From positions 18,397 to 82,396 of the forward strand of contig CAKZPS010000063.1 in assembly GCA_937139415.1 (NCBI GenBank): a DNA stretch of 64,000 bases, given 5' to 3'. Within the stretch, counting starts at the first letter, position 1, and each line of letters opens with the position of its first letter. The translations under genes were made by a program, and so were the position numbers. Shown in pieces: positions 53,970-61,973 of this stretch. Origin of the DNA: an uncultured bacterium. Lineage in GTDB: Bacteria > Atribacterota > Atribacteria > Atribacterales > Caldatribacteriaceae. The notes beneath the pieces were generated by a model, which saw only the letters and a list, made by a program, of their open reading frames with translations, had not been told where the DNA came from and did not search any database.

Positions 53970-55109
53970 TTGGGGAGAAGAGTGACTTTACGTGACATAG
54001 CTCAGGACTTAGGAGTTTCAGTGGCTACCGTGAGCCGAGCGTTAAATAATCAAGGTAAGGTGAGTTCTGAGCTTCGAGAGAGGATTGTGGAAAAAGCTTT
54101 TGAAATGGGATACTTTTTGCCTCCCTTTTCTTTGGAAAAAGATTCTTCCCATAAGAAAGTAGTACTTCTTTTTCCGGAAAGAGATTTTTTTTGGGCGAAA
54201 GTAGAACAGGGTGTATTCGATGCCATGAAGTTTCTCAAGGAGTGGCCTATCGATGTTGAGATGCATAGAACTCACGGTCATAATTTGAACGAGCAAATTG
54301 CCATTCTGGAGAAGCTTGTAGAACGAAAAGATATTCACGGTGTAGCAATGGTTCCTTCGGATCTCACCCAGCTTGACTATTTTATTAACGCTTTATACCT
54401 CAAGGGTATTCGGGTAGTCACCTTCAATGTTGATGCTCCTTTGAGTAAGCGTCTTTTCTATGTGGGTCAGAATGTGCGCCAAGCAGGACGGGCAGCGGGG
54501 GAAATCTTTTGGCAGTTGCTCGGGGATCGAAGAGGAAAGATCTGTGTATTGACTACCAATAAGAGAGCTCCCTCTCACGTATTGCGGTGGCAAGGACTTA
54601 TCGATTATGTCCATGAGAAAAATCTTCCTTATGATGTTTCCTACCTTGTAGAAGTGAGAGACGAGGAAGAGGCATATGCCTTTGTCAAAAACACACTTCT
54701 TGAACAGGAGGAAGTGAGTGGCGTTTTTCTTTCTACCGCTTTTGGTAATTACGGAGTAGGAAATGCCCTTCTCGAGGGGACACGGAAGGATATCGTAGTG
54801 GTAGGGAATGATTTTTTGTCTCCTTGGAAAGAATTCTTGGAGAAGGACGTTATCCACTGTTTTCTCTATCAATATCCTTACCTCCAGGGCTTCATCGCTT
54901 TGATTGTCCTCTGTCGGTACTTAGTATTTGGCGTGACGCCTCTTGAAAAAACCTTTTATCTCCCGGTTTTCCCGCTTTTCCCTGAGCACTTGAAGGATGA
55001 TATTGAGGCGTTTGAAATAGCCATTGCTCGGCACCTTTTCGTCTTAGAATTGCGTACTCAGGAGTTGGGAATGACATTCATGGCGCGCGAGAGAGGGTGG
55101 CAAATATGA
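53970..55109 (+). CDS. LacI-family transcriptional regulator (second cassette)
   Basis: 379 residues from TTG 53970, seven bases after GGTGGAGG. HTH residues 5-26: [20 protein letters not shown], then [20 protein letters not shown]. The sensor domain resembles ribose-binding proteins ([50 protein letters not shown]). The C-terminus is ~30 residues longer than typical. First gene of the cassette with URO-D, binding protein, ATPase and permease. Confidence 0.88.
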   Translation: MGRRVTLRDIAQDLGVSVATVSRALNNQGKVSSELRERIVEKAFEMGYFLPPFSLEKDSSHKKVVLLFPERDFFWAKVEQGVFDAMKFLKEWPIDVEMHRTHGHNLNEQIAILEKLVERKDIHGVAMVPSDLTQLDYFINALYLKGIRVVTFNVDAPLSKRLFYVGQNVRQAGRAAGEIFWQLLGDRRGKICVLTTNKRAPSHVLRWQGLIDYVHEKNLPYDVSYLVEVRDEEEAYAFVKNTLLEQEEVSGVFLSTAFGNYGVGNALLEGTRKDIVVVGNDFLSPWKEFLEKDVIHCFLYQYPYLQGFIALIVLCRYLVFGVTPLEKTFYLPVFPLFPEHLKDDIEAFEIAIARHLFVLELRTQELGMTFMARERGWQI

Positions 55110-56209
55110 CCGGCAAGGAGAGAGTAAAAGTCGCTCTTTCCCATGAGGAGCCAGATCGTGTACCTATCCGAGCCAGTTTTACTCCCGAGTTTGCGCAACG
55201 TCTTCGTGAGCATTTTCACCTCGCCGATCCTCTTCGAGACAATCCTCATGGGGGGGTTGGACATGACCTTGAACTTCTTTTGGGTCTTGATATCATCCAA
55301 TACGCGGTAGGTATTGCTAATTCATATTACTTGAGTGATGAGGAGAGATATACCTGCGAGTGGGGAATTACCTGGAAGCGGGTCCCCTATGCCACACCTT
55401 TTGGATTGGGACATTACACGGAAATTATGACCCATCCTTTGGCGGATGACGAGGCGATTCATACCTATACCTCTCCATCTCCCTTTCGAGAAGAACTCTA
55501 TCTTCCCCTCGCAGAGGTATTGAGAGAGTTTGGTAAAACTCATTTCATCATGGGAGTGACAGTTTGTACCATTTTTGAAGGGGCGTGGTATCTCCGTGGG
55601 ATGGATGCCCTCCTTTGCGATATGGTTCTCAACGAAGAGCGGGCATCCCGTATTCTTGACATTCCTTTCCAGTTTCATCTTGAGGCGGCTAAGAGACTGG
55701 TGGCCATGGGGGTAGATGGAATTTGGTTCGGAGATGACGTGGGGACCCAACGGGGGATGCTTTTATCACCAGAGCTTTGGCGGAAATACTTAAAACCCAG
55801 GTTAACTCGCATGTGTGAAGAGGTGAAACGAATGAACCCCCAAGTGTTCATTGCTTATCACAGTGATGGAAATATTTATCCTATTATTGATGACTTAATA
55901 GGGATTGGTATCGAGGTGTTGAACCCCGTGCAACCCCGGGCGATGGATGTCGCCTTCTTGAAAAGACGCTACGGCAAACATCTTTCCTTTTGGGGTGGTA
56001 TCGATGAACAGTATACCTTGCCGTTTGGAAGCCAAGAAGAAGTGAAAAGGGAAGTTGTAGAACGCTTAGTAGTTTTGGGGGAAAATGGAGGATATATCAT
56101 TGCTCCGACGCACCATGTCCAATTGGATACTCCCTTAGAGAATTTTTTGGCTTTTATCGAGACGGCAAAACGTTTGGGTTGTTATCCGATATCTCTTGAA
56201 ATACAATAA
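55106..56209 (+). CDS. URO-D-fold protein (COG0407-like), second copy
   Basis: 367 residues from ATG 55106 (ATGA overlap with lacI). [20 protein letters not shown] at the N-terminus, then [20 protein letters not shown], and [45 protein letters not shown]. At the place where corrinoid methyltransferases have His-x-Cys it has HSDGN. This subgroup is often labelled uroporphyrinogen decarboxylase, but the heme pathway is absent here. It is translationally coupled to the regulator, so its role is tied to this transport cassette. Confidence 0.8.
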   Translation: MTGKERVKVALSHEEPDRVPIRASFTPEFAQRLREHFHLADPLRDNPHGGVGHDLELLLGLDIIQYAVGIANSYYLSDEERYTCEWGITWKRVPYATPFGLGHYTEIMTHPLADDEAIHTYTSPSPFREELYLPLAEVLREFGKTHFIMGVTVCTIFEGAWYLRGMDALLCDMVLNEERASRILDIPFQFHLEAAKRLVAMGVDGIWFGDDVGTQRGMLLSPELWRKYLKPRLTRMCEEVKRMNPQVFIAYHSDGNIYPIIDDLIGIGIEVLNPVQPRAMDVAFLKRRYGKHLSFWGGIDEQYTLPFGSQEEVKREVVERLVVLGENGGYIIAPTHHVQLDTPLENFLAFIETAKRLGCYPISLEIQ

Positions 56210-56301
56210 AGGGGAGGTGATGAAAGGTCACAGGAAGAGGAGATTCTCTTTTTGAGAATGCGGGCAAGACTTCAGAATCTTAACAAAAAGGGGGGTTATT
56301 C

Positions 56302-57297
56302 GTGAGGAATCGTCTGATGAAGTGGGTTGTCGTGGCGGCAGCAATGGTGTTTTTGTTCGGCAGTGTACTTGCAGTTGCTGAAGCGAAGCGTTTTGAGGGA
56401 ATTCGCATTCGTTTCTTCGCTGGTGGACCTCCGGGGTGTCCTTTCGCCAGTGTGGTCTATCGCGGTGCTCAAGCGGCTGAGGAAGATTTAGGCTGCACCG
56501 TAGAATATGTATTCTCTGACTGGGATCCGGAAAAGATGGTGGTTCAATTTAAAGAAGCAGTAGCTTCCAAACCGGACGGAATCGCCATCATGGGTCATCC
56601 GGGAGATGATGCCTTAGGTCCCTTGATTGATGAAGCTTTTGCCCAAGGTATCGTGGTTACTTCCCAAAACACTACTCTCCCCAAGGCGGAAGCAAAGTAT
56701 AAGGCACGTGGTTTTGGTTATGTTGGACAAGAGCTTTACGAATCCGGCCTTCTTTTGGGTAAAGGGTGCGTAGAGCGATTTGGATTGAAAGCCGGTGACC
56801 GAGCCATGGTATGGGGATTGCTCTCCCAGCCGACCCGAGGGTTACGTACCAAGGGGGTTATCGATGCCCTCAAAGAGGCCGGATTAGAAGTTGACTACCT
56901 GGAGATTTCTCCAGAAGTCAATGCCGAAGCTCCCCTTGGAGCCCCAATTTTTGCTGCCTATGTTTCTTCGCACCCCGATGTAAAGTTGGTAGTCACCGAC
57001 CATGGTGGATTGACTGCGACTCTCGAGACTTACTTCAAGGCGGCCGGCAAGGGTCCCGATGATATCTATGGTGCCGGTTTCGATCTTTCTCCGGCAACCT
57101 TAGAAGCCATCCGTAATGGGTACTGCGATCTCATTTTAGACCAGCAACAATTTTTGCAAGGTTACTTACCAGTTCTGCAACTTTGTATGACCATTAAGTA
57201 TAAATTTGCTGGTCTCCATATCGATACCGGCTCAGGCCTTGTCGATAAGACGAACGTTGAGGAAATTGCACCCTTAGTGGAGGAGGGAATTCGTTAA
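56302..57297 (+). CDS. Ribose-type ABC sugar-binding protein (second cassette)
   Basis: 331 residues from GTG 56302 after AAAAAGGGGGG. Signal peptide MRNRLMKWVVVAAAMVFLFG with cleavage near AEA. Mature part: RFFAGGPPGCPFASVVYRGA, VASKPDGIAIMGHPGDDAL, VGQELYESGLLLGK, GAGFDLSPATLEAIRNGYCD, LDQQQFLQGYLPV. Peripla_BP_4 fold. A 92-base gap after the URO-D gene includes the short hairpin ATTCTC-ttttt-GAGAAT. Confidence 0.88.
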   Translation: MRNRLMKWVVVAAAMVFLFGSVLAVAEAKRFEGIRIRFFAGGPPGCPFASVVYRGAQAAEEDLGCTVEYVFSDWDPEKMVVQFKEAVASKPDGIAIMGHPGDDALGPLIDEAFAQGIVVTSQNTTLPKAEAKYKARGFGYVGQELYESGLLLGKGCVERFGLKAGDRAMVWGLLSQPTRGLRTKGVIDALKEAGLEVDYLEISPEVNAEAPLGAPIFAAYVSSHPDVKLVVTDHGGLTATLETYFKAAGKGPDDIYGAGFDLSPATLEAIRNGYCDLILDQQQFLQGYLPVLQLCMTIKYKFAGLHIDTGSGLVDKTNVEEIAPLVEEGIR

Positions 57298-58137
57298 TTG
57301 GCTGAACACAACGACGTTTTAGTGCGCATGGTGAATATTTGGAAGTCCTTTGGGCATGTGGAAGTATTGCGAGGAGTCAATTTCCACGTTGGCTATAATG
57401 AAATTGTTGGTCTCTTGGGGGATAACGGAGCAGGTAAATCGACTCTGATTAAAATTCTCACCGGTGTCCATCATCCCGATCGAGGAGAAATTTACTGGAA
57501 GGGTGAAAAACTCATCGGATATTCGGTGGCTCGGGCGAGGGATTTAGGAATTGAGACTGTTTTCCAAGAGAGAGCCCTTTCCGAACAACATACTATTTGG
57601 CGCAACATTTTCATGGGGCGGGAAATTACCACCTCTTGGGGGTTCATTGACGTCAAAAAAGAGCGAGAAGAAACCGAGCGAATTATGCGACAATACATGG
57701 GTTTTACTTCTGCAGCGCTGAGCGTTGATTCTATGGTCGGCACTATGTCAGGAGGAGAAAAGCAAGGCGTCGCTATCGCCCGAGCACTCCATTTTCAAGC
57801 AGATCTCATTATTCTTGACGAACCCACGACCGGACTTTCCCTTTCGGAGACGCAGAAAGTATTAGGTTTCGTGGAAGAAATTAAGAAAAATGGTAAGTCA
57901 GCTATTTTCATTACCCACAATATCTACCATGTCTATCCGGTGGCAGACCGGATCGTGATTTTAGACCGAGGGAGTATTGTGGGTGAATTTGAAAAGACTG
58001 CTATTTCCTTGGAAAAATTGGTGGAAAAGCTTTACCTTGTAGCGCGTACCGGAAGGCTGGAAAACAATAGTCAAGAAGTGAGTGTTCCCAAGGACCAAGA
58101 AAAATCGGAGAGAGACTTGCAATCTTTCATGCCCTAA
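57298..58137 (+). CDS. ABC sugar transporter ATPase, single-cassette form
   Basis: 279 residues, only one ABC domain, unlike the 513-residue RbsA-like protein at 22275. Walker A VGLLGDNGAGKSTLIKILTG, signature TMSGGEKQGVAIARAL, Walker B LIILDEPTTGLS, H-loop FITHNIYHV. Start TTG 57298 is directly after the binding-protein stop, nine bases after GGAGGAGGG. As all motifs are intact it should work as a homodimer. Confidence 0.88.
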   Translation: MAEHNDVLVRMVNIWKSFGHVEVLRGVNFHVGYNEIVGLLGDNGAGKSTLIKILTGVHHPDRGEIYWKGEKLIGYSVARARDLGIETVFQERALSEQHTIWRNIFMGREITTSWGFIDVKKEREETERIMRQYMGFTSAALSVDSMVGTMSGGEKQGVAIARALHFQADLIILDEPTTGLSLSETQKVLGFVEEIKKNGKSAIFITHNIYHVYPVADRIVILDRGSIVGEFEKTAISLEKLVEKLYLVARTGRLENNSQEVSVPKDQEKSERDLQSFMP

Positions 58138-58147
58138 ACGTGATCGT

Positions 58148-58168
58148 GCCCCGGGTTTTGCCCGGGGC
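58148..58168 (+). other. GC-rich stem-loop between ATPase and permease genes
   Basis: GCCCCGGG (58148-58155) and CCCGGGGC (58161-58168) around TTTTG. No T-run follows, so it is more likely an mRNA-stabilising or processing hairpin than a terminator. Confidence 0.6.
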
Positions 58169-58209
58169 TTCGAAGATCGAAAAAGTTCTCGCATTTTGGG
58201 GGGAAAACG

Positions 58210-59166
58210 ATGGCACGATTACGAACGGCAGAACACCGCTCGCAAATAAGTGTGCTTTTGGTACTTTTTGTGATTATCGCCCTTTTTATGATCGGGAGTC
58301 CAAAAACCTTTCTCTCCTCTGATATTTACGCTGCATTCATGTCCACCATCCCCTTTTCAATGATTATGGCTCTCTCACTCACTTTAATAGTTATTAGTGG
58401 AGAGATGGACCTTTCTTTTCCCTCAATCATGGGCTTTTGCGGTTACGTTTTTACCCATGTTTTCCATGCTACGGGAAGTTTCCCCTTGGCTCTCCTTTCG
58501 TGTATTTTGGTGGGACTTGGGGCAGGATTCCTCAACGGTCTTTTGATTGTAAAATTGCGACTCCCTTCTTTGGTTCTAACCATTGGAACACAATTTTTCT
58601 GGTACGGTGTCACCCAAGTTTTAAGTGGAGGATTAGGGAAAACTTTGGTACCCACTAAGGCCAGTACTCTCTATTACCTGTTTGTGGGAAGAATTGGAGG
58701 AAGATTCCCAGCCCAAATACTCTGGGCTATTCTCATCGGTTTTATTATTTGGTTAGTTCTCAATCGCCATCGTTTTGGGGCTCACATTTACTTTACGGGC
58801 GATAATCCCGCCAGTGCTCGGGTCATGGGTGTGAATGTAGATCGAGTGAAGATGATTGTATTTACTCAGATGGGTGGATTTGCTGCTTTTGCCGGGGTTC
58901 TGGCGAGTCTCGAGGTCCTTTACTTCTGGCCTACTCTTGGTCAAGGATACCTTTTGAAAACTATCGCTGCGGTATTTTTGGGTGGTACTCCGGTAGAAGG
59001 TGGGGTAGGAACGGTATTTGGAACTTTTATCGGAGCAATCATCATTGGAATCTTGGAAGCTGGTATTATTGCCATGGGAATGACCGGTTTCTGGACACAG
59101 TTAGTGTATGGTCTCATCATCGTTGTTTCCATTGCCATACACTCAGCATTGCGACGTAGGACGTAG
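58210..59166 (+). CDS. Ribose-type ABC sugar permease (second cassette)
   Basis: 318 residues, about nine helices. LTLIVISGEMDLSFPSIMGF, NGLLIVKLRLPSLVLTIGT, GDNPASARVMGVNVDRVKM and AVFLGGTPVEGGVGTVFGTF mark the BPD_transp_2 family. ATG 58210 behind GGGGGG. Ends one base before the RNase P RNA gene on the other strand. Confidence 0.9.
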   Translation: MARLRTAEHRSQISVLLVLFVIIALFMIGSPKTFLSSDIYAAFMSTIPFSMIMALSLTLIVISGEMDLSFPSIMGFCGYVFTHVFHATGSFPLALLSCILVGLGAGFLNGLLIVKLRLPSLVLTIGTQFFWYGVTQVLSGGLGKTLVPTKASTLYYLFVGRIGGRFPAQILWAILIGFIIWLVLNRHRFGAHIYFTGDNPASARVMGVNVDRVKMIVFTQMGGFAAFAGVLASLEVLYFWPTLGQGYLLKTIAAVFLGGTPVEGGVGTVFGTFIGAIIIGILEAGIIAMGMTGFWTQLVYGLIIVVSIAIHSALRRRT

Positions 59167-59167
59167 A

Positions 59168-59521
59168 GGAGGTAGGTCTATAAGCCGAGTTCTGTATTCC
59201 CTTGTCGGGGAACGGTAACCATCTCTCTGAGAGGTGGGTTACCCCACCTCTCAAGCGACCAACCCGAAGGTCAGCGAGCCACCTCATCCCTTCCTATTTG
59301 GTCTTGCTCCGGGTAGGGTTTGCCAGGCATGCTGGTCACCCAGCATCCGGTGAGCTCTTACCTCGCCTTTTCACCCTTACCTTCAGAGATGAAGGCGGTT
59401 TGTTTTCTGTGGCACTCTCCTGGGGTTACCCCCACTGGGCGTTACCCAGTACCCTGCTCTGTGGAGCTCGGACTTTCCTCAAGGGAAGTTGTTTTCCCTT
59501 GCGGTTACCCGACCTACCTCC
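59168..59521 (-). ncRNA. rnpB: RNase P RNA, bacterial type A
   Basis: On the minus strand the P1 arms GGAGGTAGGTC (5' end, 59521-59511) and GACCTACCTCC (3' end, 59178-59168) pair. Conserved blocks follow: GAGGAAAGTCCGAGCTCC near the 5' end, CAGGGTACTGGGTAAC, AGTGCCACAGAAA, GGTGAAAAGGCGAGGTAAGA, and the 3' block ACAGAACTCGGCTTATAGAC. Length ~354 bases, normal. Catalyses 5' maturation of tRNA. Confidence 0.95.
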
Positions 59522-59960
59522 TTGGGATATTATAGCGCAAATTTTGGGTGAGGGTTGCCGAGGCGAGACGGTCAGCGAGGGTATTCTCTTCTCTGGGGAT
59601 ATGCACCATGGAGAAATGTTCAAATTGGGCTATTCTCTCTTGGGCTTCTTTGAAGAGAGGGTAAAGATGTGGTGAATGAACCTTATACCTTCCTCGAAGG
59701 TGATTGACCAAGAGTTGGCTATCGGAGAAAATGGTCACCCTGCGAATTCTTCTCTCAAGGAGTAGGCGAAGGGCTTCCAGAAGCGCGCGGTATTCCGCCT
59801 CGTTATTCGTGGCAATACCAATACGCCCAGCGCACTGATAGAAAATCTCTCCCTTTTCGTTTCCGAGGATTACGGCGAAGGCACTTTCTCCAGGATTTCC
59901 TCGTGAAGCTCCATCGATAAAAGCAAAACAGTCAATCTTGGCGATAGAGGAATCGTCCAC
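59514..59960 (-). CDS. RNase HI-like protein
   Basis: 148 residues from GTG 59960 (an earlier GTG at 59999 is possible). Acidic active-site residues in order: AFIDGASRGNPG (Asp), NNEAEYRALLEAL (Glu), TIFSDSQLLV (Asp) and NTLADRLAS (Asp). The RVT_3/RNase HI fold removes RNA from RNA-DNA hybrids. Its stop codon (59514-59516) lies in the first bases of rnpB; its start overlaps the gene upstream by 29 bases. Confidence 0.85.
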   Translation of the reverse strand: MDDSSIAKIDCFAFIDGASRGNPGESAFAVILGNEKGEIFYQCAGRIGIATNNEAEYRALLEALRLLLERRIRRVTIFSDSQLLVNHLRGRYKVHSPHLYPLFKEAQERIAQFEHFSMVHIPREENTLADRLASATLTQNLRYNIPRR

Positions 59961-60636
59961 AGTTAGGACACCGAACCAGTTCTTCTTGTTTCCGGACACT
60001 TTTCACCACGGTGGTAGGAACGGCTAAATGACAACCGGCACACGTTTCGTCGTTGAGAGGTACAAGTGGGTTCGCATATTTTTTGCGCAGTTCTGTGTAG
60101 GTTGTTGCTATTCCCGGAGCAAGCTGGGTGAGAAGATTTTTGCGCTCTTCTTTGAGACGGCAGAGACGTTCTTTAAAGGTAAGAACCTCCTTTTCCGCGG
60201 TATCAATGGATTGAGTAGTCCTTTTTTGTTCGTTTTCGAGATGTTGACGCCTCTCTTTGACCTCTTTTTCTAACCTCTCGGCTCTTTCCATTTCGAGGAG
60301 AATTTCTTCTTCCAGGGCGCTTTTTGTAGCTTCCAATTTTTCCATGGATTTTTCCCATTGAGAGAGCTCTTTGGCCGAGGTCACCTCTCCACTATAGAGT
60401 TTCCCTCGAGTGGCGGCGAGTTTTCCTTCCGTGTCTTTCAAGTCTAATTCTTTGTGGGCTAAACTGAGGCGAACTCTTTCGAAAGCCGTTTTGGTATCTT
60501 CTAAGTCCTTTTCCAGGTGGGCAAGGTCGTCTCGAAATGTTCGAATTTCCATCTCTTTTTTATGTATTTTGTTCTCGGTAACACTGAGATGGGCATCGAG
60601 TTCTTGAATCCGGAGGAGGAGTTCAATAATTTGCAT
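59932..60636 (-). CDS. Coiled-coil protein with C4 zinc ribbon (COG1579/DUF164)
   Basis: 234 residues from ATG 60636, behind AAAAGGAGG; the longer frame to 60801 lies in the next gene. Residues ~5-170 are a long heptad coiled coil rich in Glu, Lys and Arg. The C-terminal ribbon has CAGCHLAVP and RCPNCGRFLY. Homologues in many bacteria are putative nucleic-acid-binding proteins of unknown role. Fourteen-base overlap with the Nif3-type gene. Confidence 0.88.
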   Translation of the reverse strand: MQIIELLLRIQELDAHLSVTENKIHKKEMEIRTFRDDLAHLEKDLEDTKTAFERVRLSLAHKELDLKDTEGKLAATRGKLYSGEVTSAKELSQWEKSMEKLEATKSALEEEILLEMERAERLEKEVKERRQHLENEQKRTTQSIDTAEKEVLTFKERLCRLKEERKNLLTQLAPGIATTYTELRKKYANPLVPLNDETCAGCHLAVPTTVVKSVRKQEELVRCPNCGRFLYRQD

Positions 60637-61744
60637 GGGATCCTCCTTTTCGTTCTTCGAAGAGCCATTCAACGTGTACATCTTCCTCCCTCGCCCGGTG
60701 GCGGAGAAAATTATATACTTGATACATGGCCTTTCGTTCTCCTTCGGCGTGCGGAATCTCAAAATAAGTGATTCCGGCGAAATGGAGCTTTTGAAGGTCA
60801 TGATGGGTGAGGTCTCCGGTCAAGAAGGCATCACTTTTTTCCTGGATGACTCTGTCGATGAGACTCCTCCCGCTGCCCGGACAGAGGGCGAGACGCCGAT
60901 AGAGAGGTTCTTCTCTTCCCGCGGGGAGAAAAACGGCAGTCGAGGGAAAAACCTCTTTCAAGCGCTTCAAGAGAGCGGGGTGAGGAAGGGGTTCGTCAAG
61001 CTCTATCCATCTTCCTAAACCGGTATTCACCGCAGAAGGAAGAATGGAGAGGGGATATATGTCTATAACCGGTTCCTCGTAAGGATGGGTTGCTAACATG
61101 CTGTGTACTACTTGGTGCAGCCGTTCTTGGGAAACTTCTATTTCTAAGCGTAATTCTTGCACTTCTTCCCTTTGTCCTACTTTACCTAAGAAGGGCTGAG
61201 CCCCTTCTTGGGGGAGAAAGGTTCCTGTGCCTTGGACGAAGAAACTACATCCACGGTAGTTTCCGATGACCCCGGCACCCGCGGCGAAAGCAGCCTGGGA
61301 GACACTCTCAAACTGCGATGGGGGGACAAAGGTAACGAGTTTGTATTTCCTGTTTTCCCCTGGAAGAAGGGGTTTTTTGCGACCTTTGAGGTTCAAAATG
61401 TTCACCCATTGTTCGGCGAAACCATTGGGGAGGACGTCGAGATTGGTGTGATGGACGAATACCGCAACGTTCCTCTCAAAGAGGGTGATGAGCATAACCG
61501 TGATAGGGTTTTTCCGCGATAAAGAGGAGAGGGGGGTCAGAATGGGTGGGTGATGGAGATAGAGGAGTTGTACCAATTGTTGGAGAGCTTCTTCAACTAC
61601 TCCTTGAGTGAGTTCCAAAGCGCATAAAACTCGCTCCACGTCGTTTTCTGTTGCTACATGAAAACCCACCCGGTCGTTGGGAAGAGCAGCGGAAGAAGGA
61701 AAATAACGCTCCAGAAAATCGATAACCCTGGCCAAGGTTTCCAT
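60623..61744 (-). CDS. Nif3-like dinuclear metal-centre protein (YqfO type)
   Basis: 373 residues. Metal ligands: LYLHHPPIL, FVHHTNLDVLPNG, LTGDLTHHDLQ and the C-terminal IPHAEGERKAMY. An inserted PII-like domain (KLVTFVPPSQFESVSQAAFA, then FEVSQERLHQVV-like VSQERLHQVVHSMLATHPYE) makes it the long YqfO form. Often called GTP cyclohydrolase I type 2 without firm proof. 27 bases downstream of the tRNA gene. Confidence 0.88.
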   Translation of the reverse strand: METLARVIDFLERYFPSSAALPNDRVGFHVATENDVERVLCALELTQGVVEEALQQLVQLLYLHHPPILTPLSSLSRKNPITVMLITLFERNVAVFVHHTNLDVLPNGFAEQWVNILNLKGRKKPLLPGENRKYKLVTFVPPSQFESVSQAAFAAGAGVIGNYRGCSFFVQGTGTFLPQEGAQPFLGKVGQREEVQELRLEIEVSQERLHQVVHSMLATHPYEEPVIDIYPLSILPSAVNTGLGRWIELDEPLPHPALLKRLKEVFPSTAVFLPAGREEPLYRRLALCPGSGRSLIDRVIQEKSDAFLTGDLTHHDLQKLHFAGITYFEIPHAEGERKAMYQVYNFLRHRAREEDVHVEWLFEERKGGSHANY

Positions 61745-61771
61745 AGGTTGTGGCTCCGTCTTTTTTCAGAG

Positions 61772-61846
61772 TGGTGGGTCCACCCGGATTCGAACCAGGG
61801 ACCGACCGGTTATGAGCCGGCTGCTCTACCGCTGAGCTATGGACCC
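61772..61846 (-). tRNA. tRNA with anticodon CAU (elongator Met or Ile2)
   Basis: 75 bases including encoded CCA. Acceptor GGGTCCA/TGGACCC, D arm AGCTC...GAGC, anticodon loop CTCATAA with stem GCCGG/CCGGT, T arm CCTGG-TTCGAAT-CCGGG. CAU can be elongator methionine or lysidine-modified isoleucine. The overall form is close to the Firmicutes Ile2-type, but I cannot decide between them. Confidence 0.95.
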
Positions 61847-61859
61847 CTAAGCGCAATAC

Positions 61860-61888
61860 ATATTAGCATATTTTTGAGGGTGTATCAA
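61860..61888 (-). promoter_or_regulatory. Promoter of the tRNA-Nif3 unit
   Basis: Minus strand TTGATA (61888-61883), 17 bases, TAATAT (61865-61860), about 14 bases before the tRNA 5' end. Confidence 0.7.
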
Positions 61889-61930
61889 GGAGAGTTTCCT
61901 CTCCATAGGGTTTAATAAAGAACATCGAGC

Positions 61931-61967
61931 CCCACCGATGCCACAAGCTTCTATAGCATCGGTGGGG
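61931..61967 (-). terminator. Strong hairpin after the chemotaxis gene
   Basis: CCCCACCGATGC and GCATCGGTGGGG arms flank a 14-base loop just below the receptor's stop. The downstream tail on the minus strand is only moderately T-rich, so termination may be inefficient. Confidence 0.6.
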
Positions 61968-61973
61968 TATCCT

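Noticed and set aside
58148..58168. Terminator between ATPase and permease
   Set aside because: The hairpin is strong but lacks a T-run and lies between genes of one transporter.
61593..61915. Short open frames on both strands around 61.6-61.9 kb
   Set aside because: They run through the tRNA gene and have no ribosome site or family.
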